A DNA stretch of 64,000 bases, from positions 62,001 through 126,000 of the forward strand of contig JAKSLH010000006.1 of the NCBI GenBank assembly GCA_024401335.1. The letters are read 5' to 3'. Each line of letters opens with the position of its first letter. The first letter of the stretch is position 1. Positions 9,311 to 18,478 of this stretch are shown one piece after another. The position numbers and the translations under genes are program-made. The notes beneath the pieces were generated by a model that was not told the DNA's origin, did no database searches, and saw nothing but the letters and a program-made list of their open reading frames with translations. The stretch is from Bacteroidales bacterium (GTDB taxonomy: Bacteria; Bacteroidota; Bacteroidia; Bacteroidales; Marinilabiliaceae).

Positions 9311-10924
9311 ATGAATCGTCTAAATCATCTTTTAGCTGCAGTCCTTTGCGTAGGTGCCTCAGGATTGTTTTCACACGAAGCCGTAGCGCAGAACCCTTTT
9401 CTTCCTCTGTGGGAGTATATTCCCGATGGAGAACCATACGTGTTTGAAGATCCTGACAAGCCTGGTGAATATCGAGTATATGTCTATGGCTCGCACGATT
9501 CAGCGATAAAGGAGTATTGCGGACGAGAGCAGGTTGTTTGGTCAGCGTCGGTCAATGACCTCCAGAACTGGCGTTATGATGGCGTGACGCTTAAGGTTAC
9601 ACGCGACCGTGATGGCAAGATGCTTCATGAAGATGGACGAGGAGATATGCTCTATGCACCAGATGTGGCAGAGCGTGTCGAGGCCGATGGTTCAAAGACC
9701 TATTTCCTTTATCCAAACAATCAGGAAGGTGGCAGAAATGGCATGGTGGCTGTGTCAAAGCGCCCAGACGGACCGTTCGAGGTCATCAACTGGAGTAAGG
9801 AGAATCCTCGTGCGACAGTGGGCGAACTAGGTTTCGACCCGGCCGTATTCATCGACGATGACGGTAAGGTATATGCATACTGGGGATTTGAACATTCATA
9901 CGCGGCAGAACTTGATCCTATGACAATGGCAACAATAAAGCCAGAGACGTTGGTCGATGGTCTTGTGCCAAGCTGCAAGGATGATGATACATTCAGATTC
10001 TTCGAAGCGTCATCGATGAGAAAGATCGACGGCAAATATGTGTTCATCTATAGCCGTTGGACACGTGAAGGGGAGTTCGATATGCCTAGCATCAACTATA
10101 CCCTTGCTTACGCTTACGGTGAGTCACCACTTGGACCATTCACTTATGGCGGAACTATCATTGATGGACGTGCACGCACAAAAGATGTGAAGACTGGCAA
10201 GACATTTGCAGCAGCGACACCATACGGCAATACACATGGCAGTTTGTTTGAGGCTAATGGTCAGTGGTGGGTTGTATATCATCGTCAGACAGGTCTGTCG
10301 GAATACAACAGGCAGGCTATGGCGGCACCGGTTGAGGTGAAGGTAGAAAAAGGCAAGGGAGGCAAGGTGACAATAAGCGAAGCAGAATATACATCTGAAG
10401 GCTTTGCAAAGAACGGCCTCAATCCATTGCATCGTACAGCGGCTGGTATAGCTTGTTACTATACAGGTCCTAAACCTGCGACACAGAGCTATCCTAACTT
10501 CATGCACTATGGCTCATACATGGAACCAACACGCATAGACAGCGCTTCGATGCAGAAGCCATATAGCATCAAGATGCCTGTGACACCAGTGGTAAACAAC
10601 ACTGCAGGATCCATTGTCGGATACAAATACTTCGACTTCGGCAAGATGAACAATGATGGCGTGTTGGCAATAAACATGAAGCCAGAGGGTGTTGATGGAA
10701 CGATAAAGATAATGCTTGGAGATCCGGATGCGAACAATGGTGGAAAGCAGATAGGTGAGATAAAGTTGAGCAAAGAGATGGCGCAGAAGGCGACTGAGAT
10801 GTGTTGCAATGTGAGCGGCTTGAAGAACAAGAAGGGCAAGCAGGCGTTGTATTTCGTCTTTGAGTCGGCAACAGATGGCAAATCGCTTTGCGAGATATAT
10901 GATTTCATATTCAAGAACAAATAA
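9311..10924 (+). CDS. Exported GH43 arabinofuranosidase/xylosidase-type enzyme
   Basis: The 537-residue product has a signal peptide ending near 'AVAQ'. A five-bladed beta-propeller GH43 catalytic domain covers about 30-350. The expected catalytic triad is visible: base Asp39 ('PDGEPYV'), pKa-modulating Asp176 ('FDPAVFIDDDG') and acid Glu232 ('FFEASS'). The C-terminal 160 residues form a beta-sandwich-like module resembling CBM6. GH43 enzymes with this architecture release arabinose or xylose from arabinoxylan or arabinan, but I cannot fix the exact bond. A second GH43 gene begins 11 nt downstream, so the pair probably attacks one substrate together. A well-spaced promoter lies just upstream. 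Confidence 0.8.
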   Translation: MNRLNHLLAAVLCVGASGLFSHEAVAQNPFLPLWEYIPDGEPYVFEDPDKPGEYRVYVYGSHDSAIKEYCGREQVVWSASVNDLQNWRYDGVTLKVTRDRDGKMLHEDGRGDMLYAPDVAERVEADGSKTYFLYPNNQEGGRNGMVAVSKRPDGPFEVINWSKENPRATVGELGFDPAVFIDDDGKVYAYWGFEHSYAAELDPMTMATIKPETLVDGLVPSCKDDDTFRFFEASSMRKIDGKYVFIYSRWTREGEFDMPSINYTLAYAYGESPLGPFTYGGTIIDGRARTKDVKTGKTFAAATPYGNTHGSLFEANGQWWVVYHRQTGLSEYNRQAMAAPVEVKVEKGKGGKVTISEAEYTSEGFAKNGLNPLHRTAAGIACYYTGPKPATQSYPNFMHYGSYMEPTRIDSASMQKPYSIKMPVTPVVNNTAGSIVGYKYFDFGKMNNDGVLAINMKPEGVDGTIKIMLGDPDANNGGKQIGEIKLSKEMAQKATEMCCNVSGLKNKKGKQALYFVFESATDGKSLCEIYDFIFKNK

Positions 10925-10935
10925 TATAAGTTAGC

Positions 10936-12315
10936 ATGAAAACAAGATTGGTGATAGCTTCGTTGTTGTCTTTAGGGGTGAATGCGTATGCGCAGAATCC
11001 ATCCATTGACGTTATGTACACACCAGATCCGGCACCTTATGTGCATGGCGATAAGGTGTATCTGTTCGTTGACCACGATGAAGATGATGCTATTTACTTC
11101 AAGATGAAGGATTGGGTGCTCTTCAGCACAGAAGATATGGTCAACTGGACATATCTCGGCACGCAGGTGACAACAGCGACATTCGCATGGGCAGCGCAAG
11201 GAGATAGGGCGTGGGCGGCGCAAGCTGTAGAACGCAACGGCAAGTGGTATTGGTATCTGTGTTGCAACACAGCCGACGGCAAGGACGCTTTGGCTGTTGC
11301 AGTAGCCGATTCTCCTCAGGGACCTTGGAAGGATGCTATTGGCAAGCCATTGGCAATAGGTCATGGATTCATCGATCCTACTGTCTTTATTGACGATGAT
11401 AATACGCCATATCTTTTCTGGGGTAACAAGGGCTTCTGGTATGGCAAGCTCAACGAAGATATGGTGTCGTTTGTTGACGGGTATAAGGAAGTGCCAGGCT
11501 ATACCGACCCCAAAAGCTTTGGTGAGTTGCAGTCGAAGATGGACTGGAGCATCGGACGCGAGAGGATGATGACTCAGTATGAAGAGGGACCATGGGTGAC
11601 AAAGCGCAATGGTATCTACTATGCTGTTTATCCAGCGGGTGGCGTGCCTGAATATATGGCTTATTCAACAGCACCAACTGTCGATGGACCATGGACATTC
11701 AGAGGTCGCATAATGGACGAGGCTGAGAACAGCTTTACCATACATGGCGGTAATATCAACTTCAAGGGGAAGAACTATATGTTCTATCACAACGGGATCT
11801 TGCCTAATGGAGGTGGCTTCCGTCGTTCGACAGCCATAGAGGAGTTCACATTCAACGAAGACGGTTCGATACCTTTCATTCCATTCACAAAAGAAGGTGT
11901 AAAACCTGTTGGTGTCTTGAATCCATATAATCGTGTTGAAGCAGAGACGATGGCGGCATCATGGGGTGTGAAGCTTGACCACATGGCGGGAACTGACCAT
12001 TACGTCACTTCGGTACACAATGGTGATTGGGTGAAGGTTCGCAACGTAGATTTCGGCGACGCGAGTGGAGCTGCTAAATTCATGAAGGTCACGGTGACCA
12101 ATGTCAAGGATGAAGGAGACGTGGAGTTCTATCTAGATAAGCTTGATGGACGTCCATTTGCCAAGGTTTCGGTGGATAAGGGACAGACTGACAAGGTGTT
12201 GACGGTGAAGAGCAAACTCTTGAGTGAGCCGACAGGTGTCCATGACGTATATGTGCTTTTCCGTGGAGGCTATGAAGAGCTGTTTGACATGGATTGTTGG
12301 CAGATAGAAAAATAG
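10936..12315 (+). CDS. Exported GH43 enzyme with C-terminal CBM6-like module
   Basis: The 459-residue product has a signal peptide ending 'AYAQ'. The GH43 propeller covers about 22-320. It shows base Asp31 ('YTPDPAPYV'), modulating Asp147 ('FIDPTVFIDDD') and acid Glu216 or Glu217 in 'YEEGPW'. Residues about 330-459 ('YNRVEAETMA' onwards) match the CBM6 pattern seen in XynD-type arabinoxylan arabinofuranohydrolases. It starts 11 nt after the previous GH43 stop. Arabinoxylan debranching is the likely role by family resemblance, also supported by the GH10 xylanase elsewhere in the window. The substrate itself is inferred. Confidence 0.8.
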   Translation: MKTRLVIASLLSLGVNAYAQNPSIDVMYTPDPAPYVHGDKVYLFVDHDEDDAIYFKMKDWVLFSTEDMVNWTYLGTQVTTATFAWAAQGDRAWAAQAVERNGKWYWYLCCNTADGKDALAVAVADSPQGPWKDAIGKPLAIGHGFIDPTVFIDDDNTPYLFWGNKGFWYGKLNEDMVSFVDGYKEVPGYTDPKSFGELQSKMDWSIGRERMMTQYEEGPWVTKRNGIYYAVYPAGGVPEYMAYSTAPTVDGPWTFRGRIMDEAENSFTIHGGNINFKGKNYMFYHNGILPNGGGFRRSTAIEEFTFNEDGSIPFIPFTKEGVKPVGVLNPYNRVEAETMAASWGVKLDHMAGTDHYVTSVHNGDWVKVRNVDFGDASGAAKFMKVTVTNVKDEGDVEFYLDKLDGRPFAKVSVDKGQTDKVLTVKSKLLSEPTGVHDVYVLFRGGYEELFDMDCWQIEK

Positions 12316-12351
12316 TTGACAATCTCAATATACAAGGCAGGAGGATATCGA

Positions 12352-13077
12352 ATGGGGAACAAGACTACTTTTACAGATGAAGAAGTGAAACGCTATTTGC
12401 GTCACATTGACCTTGAAGGTGTTGGACCGGAGGGACAAAGGAAACTCAAGGAGGCAAGTGTGTGTGTCGTCGGTGCAGGCGGTTTAGGCTCGCCGGTGTT
12501 GCTATATCTCGCCGCAGCGGGTGTTGGCCGTATAGGCATAGTAGATGGTGACAATGTCGATCTGAGCAATTTGCAGCGTCAGGTGATCCATTCTACATCT
12601 GCGGTAGGTACGCCCAAGACTGAGTCGGCCCGCAAACGCATCGAAGAGGTCAATCCGCATGTCACTGTGGAGTGTTACAACATGTTCCTCACAAGAGAAA
12701 ATGCAGAAGAGATTTTGTCGAAGTATGATTTTGTCATAGAGGCGACCGATCATTTTGCGTCGAAATATCTCATCAACGACGTTTGTACAGAGATAGGCAA
12801 ACCTTTTAGTATTGGTGGAGTCCAGCAATATGGAGGTCAGACAATCACGTGCATACCAGGGAGCAGAAGCTATAGAGATGTATTTCCTGAGGCAGAGGAC
12901 AACAGAGCATGTCAGTCATGTGCGGCATTAGGCATTTTGGGTGTTGTTCCGGGAATTGTCGGAACGATACAGGCAACGGAAGCAATAAAGTATATACTAT
13001 CGTTGGGGCAGCTGTTGACCGACCGGCTGTTGATTTTTGATGCGAGAGTGATGTCGTTCAACGTGTTACAGTTTTGA
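12352..13077 (+). CDS. ThiF/MoeB/HesA-family E1-like adenylyltransferase without zinc cysteines
   Basis: The ATG at 12352 is preceded by a strong Shine-Dalgarno sequence (AGGAGG, about 6 nt upstream) and gives 241 residues; the upstream TTG at 12316 lacks support. The Rossmann ATP site is clear ('VVGAGGLGSPV'), followed by 'DNVDLSNLQRQ' and 'ATDHFASKYLIND'. These proteins adenylate the C-terminal glycine of ThiS/MoaD-like sulfur carriers. Family members normally bind zinc through two CxxC pairs. Here the first is replaced by 'SYRD' (173-176) and the protein ends at 'SFNVLQF', before the second. Cys187 and Cys190 ('CQSC') remain; Cys190 aligns with the ThiF catalytic Cys. No thiS/moaD partner is nearby. 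It lies 36 nt after the GH43 pair. Confidence 0.75.
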   Translation: MGNKTTFTDEEVKRYLRHIDLEGVGPEGQRKLKEASVCVVGAGGLGSPVLLYLAAAGVGRIGIVDGDNVDLSNLQRQVIHSTSAVGTPKTESARKRIEEVNPHVTVECYNMFLTRENAEEILSKYDFVIEATDHFASKYLINDVCTEIGKPFSIGGVQQYGGQTITCIPGSRSYRDVFPEAEDNRACQSCAALGILGVVPGIVGTIQATEAIKYILSLGQLLTDRLLIFDARVMSFNVLQF

Positions 13078-13095
13078 AAAGGGGATAGAAAGAGC

Positions 13096-13125
13096 AACGG
13101 CAGCCAAGAGGCTGCCGTTGTTGTT
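13096..13125 (+). terminator. Rho-independent terminator after the ThiF-like gene
   Basis: A 10-bp perfect stem (13096-13105 with 13110-13119) closes on an AAGA loop. It is followed by GTTGTTTTG. Confidence 0.7.
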
Positions 13126-13150
13126 TTGATATGATGTGAAAAAAAACAAA

Positions 13151-13459
13151 TCAGTAATCGTTACGTTTAGGATTACGAGGAAACCATCCTTTGCGAACTC
13201 TGTCGCGTTGCTCAAAGACTTCGAGTATAGACCAGAAGCAAGAGAAGGCTACAACGCCCAATATTGCCGATACGAAGAGTGTCTCTACATAGATCGACAG
13301 GGCAACGAAGATGAGCCCGGCAATGAGGAAACACCACCAGCTCTTAACGCCCCAATAATACTCGGCTTTGATGACGATAGGATGGAAAAGACCTATGACA
13401 AGAAAAGTGATAAGGCCTAGAAGAAGACCTGCAACATGATAGTTTTCAATTATGTCCAT
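13151..13459 (-). CDS. DUF4491 small membrane protein
   Basis: The 102-residue product has three hydrophobic helices (about 8-30, 42-60 and 62-82) and a basic tail ('RKGWFPRNPKRNDY'). The conserved start around 'NYHVAGLLLGL' and the 'HPIVIKAEYYWG' loop match DUF4491, a family of unknown function. An overlapping plus-strand frame is its shadow. It stands alone on the minus strand between the ThiF-like gene and the dcw cluster. No role can be assigned. Confidence 0.7.
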   Translation of the reverse strand: MDIIENYHVAGLLLGLITFLVIGLFHPIVIKAEYYWGVKSWWCFLIAGLIFVALSIYVETLFVSAILGVVAFSCFWSILEVFEQRDRVRKGWFPRNPKRNDY

Positions 13460-13545
13460 TGTTGTATTAATTTGGCTGGCAAGTTACTAAAAATAATGAT
13501 GAGGAACGGTAGGTAATATAAAAAAACAATAAAGACGAGAATTTG

Positions 13546-13577
13546 GTTGGAAGTAGAATTTGGAAATAGTATTTTTG
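13546..13577 (+). promoter_or_regulatory. Predicted promoter of the dcw cluster, very close to rsmH
   Basis: GTTG (13546-13549), a 20-nt spacer and TATTTTTG (13570-13577, a full TAnnTTTG match) end only 6 nt before the rsmH ATG at 13584. Transcription would begin at or within a few bases of the start codon. Confidence 0.5.
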
Positions 13578-13583
13578 TAGGCT

Positions 13584-14510
13584 ATGAATGACGTAAACTG
13601 CACATACCATATACCTGTACTTTTGAAGGAGTCTGTAGATGGCCTTAACATAGATCCAAGTGGCACCTATGTCGATGTGACATTTGGTGGTGGTGGCCAT
13701 TCGCGTGAGATACTCAGAAGACTGGGACCTAATGGCCGACTGATAGCTTTTGACCAGGACGAGCAGGCTTATGCTAATAGGCCAGATGACGATCGACTGA
13801 TTTTCGTTCGCCATAATTTCAGATATATAGCTCAGTTTCTACGGTATCTTGATATAGACAAGGTCGATGGCATCTTGGGCGACCTTGGCGTCTCGAGCCA
13901 TCATTTCGATGCTCCAGAGCGTGGCTTCTCATTCCGCTTTGATGCTCCGCTCGATATGAGAATGGGACAGGGAATGACAACTACCGCGGCCGATATAGTC
14001 AATAATTATCAGGAGAGGGATCTGGCAAGGGTGTTGAGTGACTATGGTGAGATAGACAAGGCTATGAAGCTGGCTAAGGTGATATGCGCCAAGCGAAGCA
14101 TAAAGCCTATAAAGACTACATTCGAGCTCAAGGAGATCGTCGCAGCGACAGTCATACCGCCTGAGCAGAACAAGTTGCTTACAAAGGTGTTTCAGGCGTT
14201 GCGTATCGAGGTCAATGGTGAGATGGATGCTCTCAAGGAGATGCTCAGCAGAACTCCTGGACTGCTGAGAGAGGGAGGGAGACTTGTGATCATTGCATAT
14301 CATAGTCTTGAAGACCGAATGGTGAAGAACATCATAAAGAGCGGCGATGTAAGTAAGGCGGCTCCAGAGAGAGATGATATATACGGACATGTCGATGTGC
14401 CATTTGAGGCGGTAAGCCGGAAGGTTATCGTCCCAAGTGATGAAGAGATAGAACGTAACAGCCGTGCTAGAAGTGCAAAGCTGAGAATAGCAGAGAAAAT
14501 AGGAGAATAA
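13584..14510 (+). CDS. rsmH: 16S rRNA (cytosine-1402 N4) methyltransferase RsmH (MraW)
   Basis: The 308-residue product methylates C1402 of 16S rRNA using SAM. The N-terminus 'YHIPVLLKESVDGL' and the SAM-binding loop 'TFGGGGHS' are diagnostic, as are 'GDLGVSSHHFD' and 'YHSLEDRMVK'. The length matches the family. The start fits alignment of the conserved His-x3-LL motif. It is the first gene of the dcw cluster here; the usual preceding mraZ is absent. ftsL begins 11 nt after its stop. The predicted promoter is almost on top of the start codon, so the mRNA may be leaderless. Confidence 0.95.
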   Translation: MNDVNCTYHIPVLLKESVDGLNIDPSGTYVDVTFGGGGHSREILRRLGPNGRLIAFDQDEQAYANRPDDDRLIFVRHNFRYIAQFLRYLDIDKVDGILGDLGVSSHHFDAPERGFSFRFDAPLDMRMGQGMTTTAADIVNNYQERDLARVLSDYGEIDKAMKLAKVICAKRSIKPIKTTFELKEIVAATVIPPEQNKLLTKVFQALRIEVNGEMDALKEMLSRTPGLLREGGRLVIIAYHSLEDRMVKNIIKSGDVSKAAPERDDIYGHVDVPFEAVSRKVIVPSDEEIERNSRARSAKLRIAEKIGE

Positions 14511-14521
14511 ATAGCGAAAAG

Positions 14522-14845
14522 ATGGGTAAGTTACTAGATAAGACAAAAGAGGTGACCAGCACTCTCATTTCAGGGCGACTTGAGATGCTCGGTTTCGTGT
14601 CTCCTAAGTTCTGCGTGTTTATCGTTGCACTGGTGTTCCTCTATATCACAAACCATATCAGCGTGGAGAGGGATCTAAAGCGCATATCGGAGCTGAAAAA
14701 TGAGATAAAGGACTTGAGGTATGAATCTATAACGACATCTTCGGAGCTCATGAATATGAGTAAGCAGAGTGAGGTTTACCGAAGGGTGCAAGCTGAGGGC
14801 ATAGGCCTTAAGGAACAGACGGAACCACCAAGAATTATTGAATAG
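14522..14845 (+). CDS. ftsL: FtsL-like cell division protein
   Basis: The 107-residue bitopic protein has a basic cytoplasmic start and one membrane helix (about 30-48). A periplasmic coiled coil follows ('ISVERDLKRISELKNEIKDL'). Sequence similarity to other FtsL proteins is weak, as usual for this family. The call rests on size, topology and position between rsmH and ftsI. FtsL joins FtsB and FtsQ to activate FtsWI at the septum. Confidence 0.8.
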   Translation: MGKLLDKTKEVTSTLISGRLEMLGFVSPKFCVFIVALVFLYITNHISVERDLKRISELKNEIKDLRYESITTSSELMNMSKQSEVYRRVQAEGIGLKEQTEPPRIIE

Positions 14846-14855
14846 ACATAGGGTT

Positions 14856-16976
14856 ATGGCAGATAACAAGAAGACCATATTTAATAGAGCGTTAGCGTTC
14901 TACCTATTGATCATTGTAGGCATGATTGCTGTTTTTATCAAGGCATTAGTGCTTAAGGTGGTTGAGGGCCCTATATACGTAAACAAGCAGCGAGAAACGA
15001 CTAGGTCGGATATCCGAGTGCCTGCCATGAGAGGAGATATATTGGCCAAGGATGGACGTACTTTGGCTTGTTCTGTCCCTTATTACAAGGTCATAATGGA
15101 TCCATGTGCTGCAGGCCTGAAAGACAAGGTGTTCAACGAGAAGATAGATTCACTTGCTAGGAAACTTTCTGCATTTTATGGCGACAAGAGTGCAGAGGAG
15201 TATAAGAAAATGATCACCAATGCAAGAAGAAGTGGCAGGCAGTATTTGGTAATCAACAAACGACGTATTAGCTATACAGACCTTAAGATTGTTAAGGATT
15301 TCCCTATCTTCAAACTGGGCAAGAACAAAGGCGGATTCATGTATGAGGAGAGTAACATGAGAAAGATGCCTTTTGGAATGTTGGCTGGCCGAACAATAGG
15401 TAAACTCTATAAGGATAAGGAACGTGGAGGTATGTTGGGTCTGGAACTTACGTATGATGAAGAACTCAGAGGTAAGGACGGCATCAGCAATGAGGTCAGA
15501 ATAGGTGGCCGTTGGGTCCCTCGTGAGATTGTCGCACCGGAGGACGGCCGTAGTGTGGTTACAACAATAGATATCGACATACAGGACGTTGCCGAGAGTT
15601 CTTTGAAGAGTCAGCTGGAGAAGTATGATGCCGATCATGGTGTGGCGATATTGATGGAGGTGAAGACCGGAGCTATCAGGGCGATAGTCAACCTTCATAA
15701 GCAGGATGGTACATATTCTGAAGACTTCTTCAACTATGCCATAGGTGAGGCTTCGGAACCTGGCTCGACATTCAAGCTGGCGACGACAATGGTGTTGCTT
15801 GAAGATGGTATGATAAAGGATGTTGACAAGGATACTATCAACATCTTCAACGGTGCATATAATATCAAGGACCGTGTGATGCGAGATTCACATAAGGAGG
15901 ATAATCCTATTGTGAGTATAGCTAAGGCGTTCGAGATATCGTCTAACATTGCCTTCTCTCGTCTGGCGATTAAGCATTATGGCGATGATCCGCAGAGGTT
16001 TGTTGACCGATTGCGCGATCTGGGTCTTAGTGATTCGCTTGGTATAGAGCTTTATGGTGAAGGAATGACACATATCAAGAACTATCGCGAGCAGGATTGG
16101 AGTGGAATATCGTTGCCATGGATGTCTATCGGCTATGAGGTGATGATAACTCCTTTGCATCTGCTTACGTTGTATAATTCTGTGGCCAATGGAGGAACTA
16201 TGATGCGTCCGATGTTTGTCGAGGGTATTATGGACCATGGTGAGATGGTTGAGGTGAAGCGCCCTAAGGTGTTGAGAAACTCAATAGCCTCTAAGAAGAC
16301 GATTGAGACGGTGAAGAAGATGCTCGAAAGGGTTGTCCAGAATGGTACGGCTAAGAATATAAAGGACACGAAGGGATATAGGATTGCCGGTAAGACGGGA
16401 ACTGCTCAGATAGCGGTAAGTGGTAAGGGCTATTCAGATAAGGGCGCGAAGAAGTATCTGGCGTCGTTTGCTGGTTATTTCCCTGCCGATGAACCGATGT
16501 ATAGCTGCATAGTTTCGGTCTCAGGACCAAATAATGTCTATTATGGTAATGTCGTTGCGGGAACCGTGGTGAAGGACATCGCAGACCGTGTGTATGCGGC
16601 TGAGTTCAGAAAGGGTGAGCTGAGACAGAAGGAGCCTAACCTGATGGCAGAGAACTATCCTTATTCTAAAGGGGGTAACCTGCGTGAACTGAAGAAGGTG
16701 TTCAGTAAGCTTAATATAAGCCATAATGTTGATGTCTCTACTCAATGGGTATCGACAACAGCACAGGAGAATAATGTTAAGATATCTCCTCGTGCTATGA
16801 TAGACGGTGTGATGCCAGATGTCAGAGGTATGGGTGCGACAGATGCGGTGAACCTGCTTGAGAGCAACGGTTTGAAAGTTCAGTTGAGTGGTTACGGAAG
16901 GGTCTCGACGCAGTCAATTCCACAGGGGACAAAATTTGTGAAGGGTAGTACAGTATTCATTGAATTAAAGATATAA
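14856..16976 (+). CDS. ftsI: Septal penicillin-binding protein FtsI (PBP3) with PASTA domain
   Basis: The ATG at 14856 gives 706 residues; a TTG start at 14838 would overlap ftsL and is less likely. One N-terminal membrane helix (about 10-32) is followed by the pedestal domain and the transpeptidase domain. Catalytic motifs are complete: S304-x-x-K ('STFK'), S362-S-N and K513-T-G. It cross-links septal peptidoglycan with FtsW. A single C-terminal PASTA domain ('MPDVRGMGATDAVNLL' to the end) is common in Bacteroidetes FtsI but absent from E. coli PBP3. It sits between ftsL and murE. Confidence 0.93.
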   Translation: MADNKKTIFNRALAFYLLIIVGMIAVFIKALVLKVVEGPIYVNKQRETTRSDIRVPAMRGDILAKDGRTLACSVPYYKVIMDPCAAGLKDKVFNEKIDSLARKLSAFYGDKSAEEYKKMITNARRSGRQYLVINKRRISYTDLKIVKDFPIFKLGKNKGGFMYEESNMRKMPFGMLAGRTIGKLYKDKERGGMLGLELTYDEELRGKDGISNEVRIGGRWVPREIVAPEDGRSVVTTIDIDIQDVAESSLKSQLEKYDADHGVAILMEVKTGAIRAIVNLHKQDGTYSEDFFNYAIGEASEPGSTFKLATTMVLLEDGMIKDVDKDTINIFNGAYNIKDRVMRDSHKEDNPIVSIAKAFEISSNIAFSRLAIKHYGDDPQRFVDRLRDLGLSDSLGIELYGEGMTHIKNYREQDWSGISLPWMSIGYEVMITPLHLLTLYNSVANGGTMMRPMFVEGIMDHGEMVEVKRPKVLRNSIASKKTIETVKKMLERVVQNGTAKNIKDTKGYRIAGKTGTAQIAVSGKGYSDKGAKKYLASFAGYFPADEPMYSCIVSVSGPNNVYYGNVVAGTVVKDIADRVYAAEFRKGELRQKEPNLMAENYPYSKGGNLRELKKVFSKLNISHNVDVSTQWVSTTAQENNVKISPRAMIDGVMPDVRGMGATDAVNLLESNGLKVQLSGYGRVSTQSIPQGTKFVKGSTVFIELKI

Positions 16977-16987
16977 ACATATATTTT

Positions 16988-18448
16988 ATGTATATGAAAA
17001 AGATAAAGGACATAGTGTCATGTCTGGATGGTATCCAGATATTTGGCAATGCTGAAAAAGAGGTAGATGGTGTAGAGCTTGACAGCAGAAAATGCGGAAG
17101 CACATCTCTCTTTGTCGCTCAGAAAGGTGTTTCGGCCGATGGCCATGATTATATACAGAAGGTGTTGGAGCAGGGCTGTAGAGCTATCTTGTGTGAGGTG
17201 GCGCCAGCTACTTATCCAGCTGATGCTACAGTCGTTGTCTGCCCTGATACTCATGTGGCTCTTGGACTTGTCGCTTCGGCGTTCTACGATGAGCCATCTA
17301 AGAAGATGAAGATAGTAGGTGTCACAGGTACTAATGGCAAGACTACTACGGCGACTTTGCTTTATAAGCTCATGATGAAGTTGGGCCATAAGGCAGGCCT
17401 CTTTTCTACTGTTGCCAATTACATAGGCGATAGCAAGGAAGGTGCTAAGCAGACAACACCCGACGCTGTCACTCTTAACAAGCAGATGGCTAAGATGGTT
17501 GAAGAGGGCTGCGAATACTGCTTTATGGAGGTGAGCTCGCATAGTGTTGACCAGCATAGAATATCTGGTCTTGACTTTGATGGAGCCATATTCACAAATA
17601 TCACTCACGACCACCTTGATTACCATAAGACATTCGACAACTATATCAACGCTAAGAAGGGTTTCTTTGACGGCTTGAAGAAGGGCGCGTTTGCCATCAC
17701 CAATATCGATGACAAGAATGGCATGAAGATGCTTCAGAATACATCGGCCGACAAGAAGACTTATTCTTTGCGTGCTATGGCGGACTTTAAGGCTAAGATT
17801 CTCGAACATAGCTTCGAGGGCATGGATATAGATTTTGACGGTGAAGAGGCGTTTATGCAGTTTGTCGGTAAGTTCAATGCATACAACCTTCTCGCTATAT
17901 ATGGTGCTGCGGTTTGTCTTGGCTTCGCTAAGCATGATGTGCTTGTGGCATTGAGTTCGCTTACTCCTGTCGACGGACGCTTTGAGGCTATCCGCTCGGC
18001 CGACGGTAAGACTGCTATTGTTGACTACGCTCATACGCCAGATGCACTCACGAATGTCATTTCAACAATCAACGAGATACGTAAGGACAGTCAGAAGCTT
18101 ATCTGTGTTGTCGGTTGTGGTGGTGACCGTGATAAGACTAAGCGCCCTGAGATGGCTAAAGAGGCTGCAAAGGGATGCACCAATGTGGTTTTGACAAGCG
18201 ACAATCCTCGTAGTGAAGAGCCAGAGCAGATATTGGCTGACATGAAGGCTGGACTTGATGCAGAGGATATGAAGAAGACTCTTGTGATAGCCGACCGACA
18301 TGAGGCAATTCGTACTGCGTTGACTATTGCGCAGTCGGGTGATATAATATTGATCGCTGGTAAGGGTCATGAGCCTTATCAGGAGATAAAAGGCGTGAAG
18401 CATCACTTCGATGACCGTGAAGAGGTGAGAGCGATATTCAATATCTAA
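16988..18448 (+). CDS. murE: UDP-MurNAc-tripeptide synthetase MurE (meso-diaminopimelate type)
   Basis: The 486-residue cytoplasmic ligase adds the third residue of the stem peptide. The ATP loop 'GTNGKTTTA' and the central motif 'NITHDHLDYHKTF' are present. The motif 'DNPRSEEP' marks specificity for meso-diaminopimelate rather than lysine, so the peptidoglycan should be DAP-type. The start could be 16988 or the second ATG two codons later; no clear ribosome site decides. It lies 11 nt after ftsI. Confidence 0.95.
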   Translation: MYMKKIKDIVSCLDGIQIFGNAEKEVDGVELDSRKCGSTSLFVAQKGVSADGHDYIQKVLEQGCRAILCEVAPATYPADATVVVCPDTHVALGLVASAFYDEPSKKMKIVGVTGTNGKTTTATLLYKLMMKLGHKAGLFSTVANYIGDSKEGAKQTTPDAVTLNKQMAKMVEEGCEYCFMEVSSHSVDQHRISGLDFDGAIFTNITHDHLDYHKTFDNYINAKKGFFDGLKKGAFAITNIDDKNGMKMLQNTSADKKTYSLRAMADFKAKILEHSFEGMDIDFDGEEAFMQFVGKFNAYNLLAIYGAAVCLGFAKHDVLVALSSLTPVDGRFEAIRSADGKTAIVDYAHTPDALTNVISTINEIRKDSQKLICVVGCGGDRDKTKRPEMAKEAAKGCTNVVLTSDNPRSEEPEQILADMKAGLDAEDMKKTLVIADRHEAIRTALTIAQSGDIILIAGKGHEPYQEIKGVKHHFDDREEVRAIFNI

Positions 18449-18478
18449 GAATAATACAACAAGAATAATACAACAACA

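Noticed and set aside
13136-13420. Plus-strand frame of 94 codons opposite DUF4491
   Set aside because: The minus-strand frame encodes a recognisable DUF4491 membrane protein; the plus-strand product has no coherent pattern.
12000-14000. Replication origin or terminus at the apparent composition change
   Set aside because: No dnaA gene, DnaA-box cluster or dif-like site was recognised, and the skew was only sampled by eye.
17018-18034. Long 338-codon antisense frame inside murE
   Set aside because: It is a shadow of murE, with a composition typical of antisense frames and no start context or homology.
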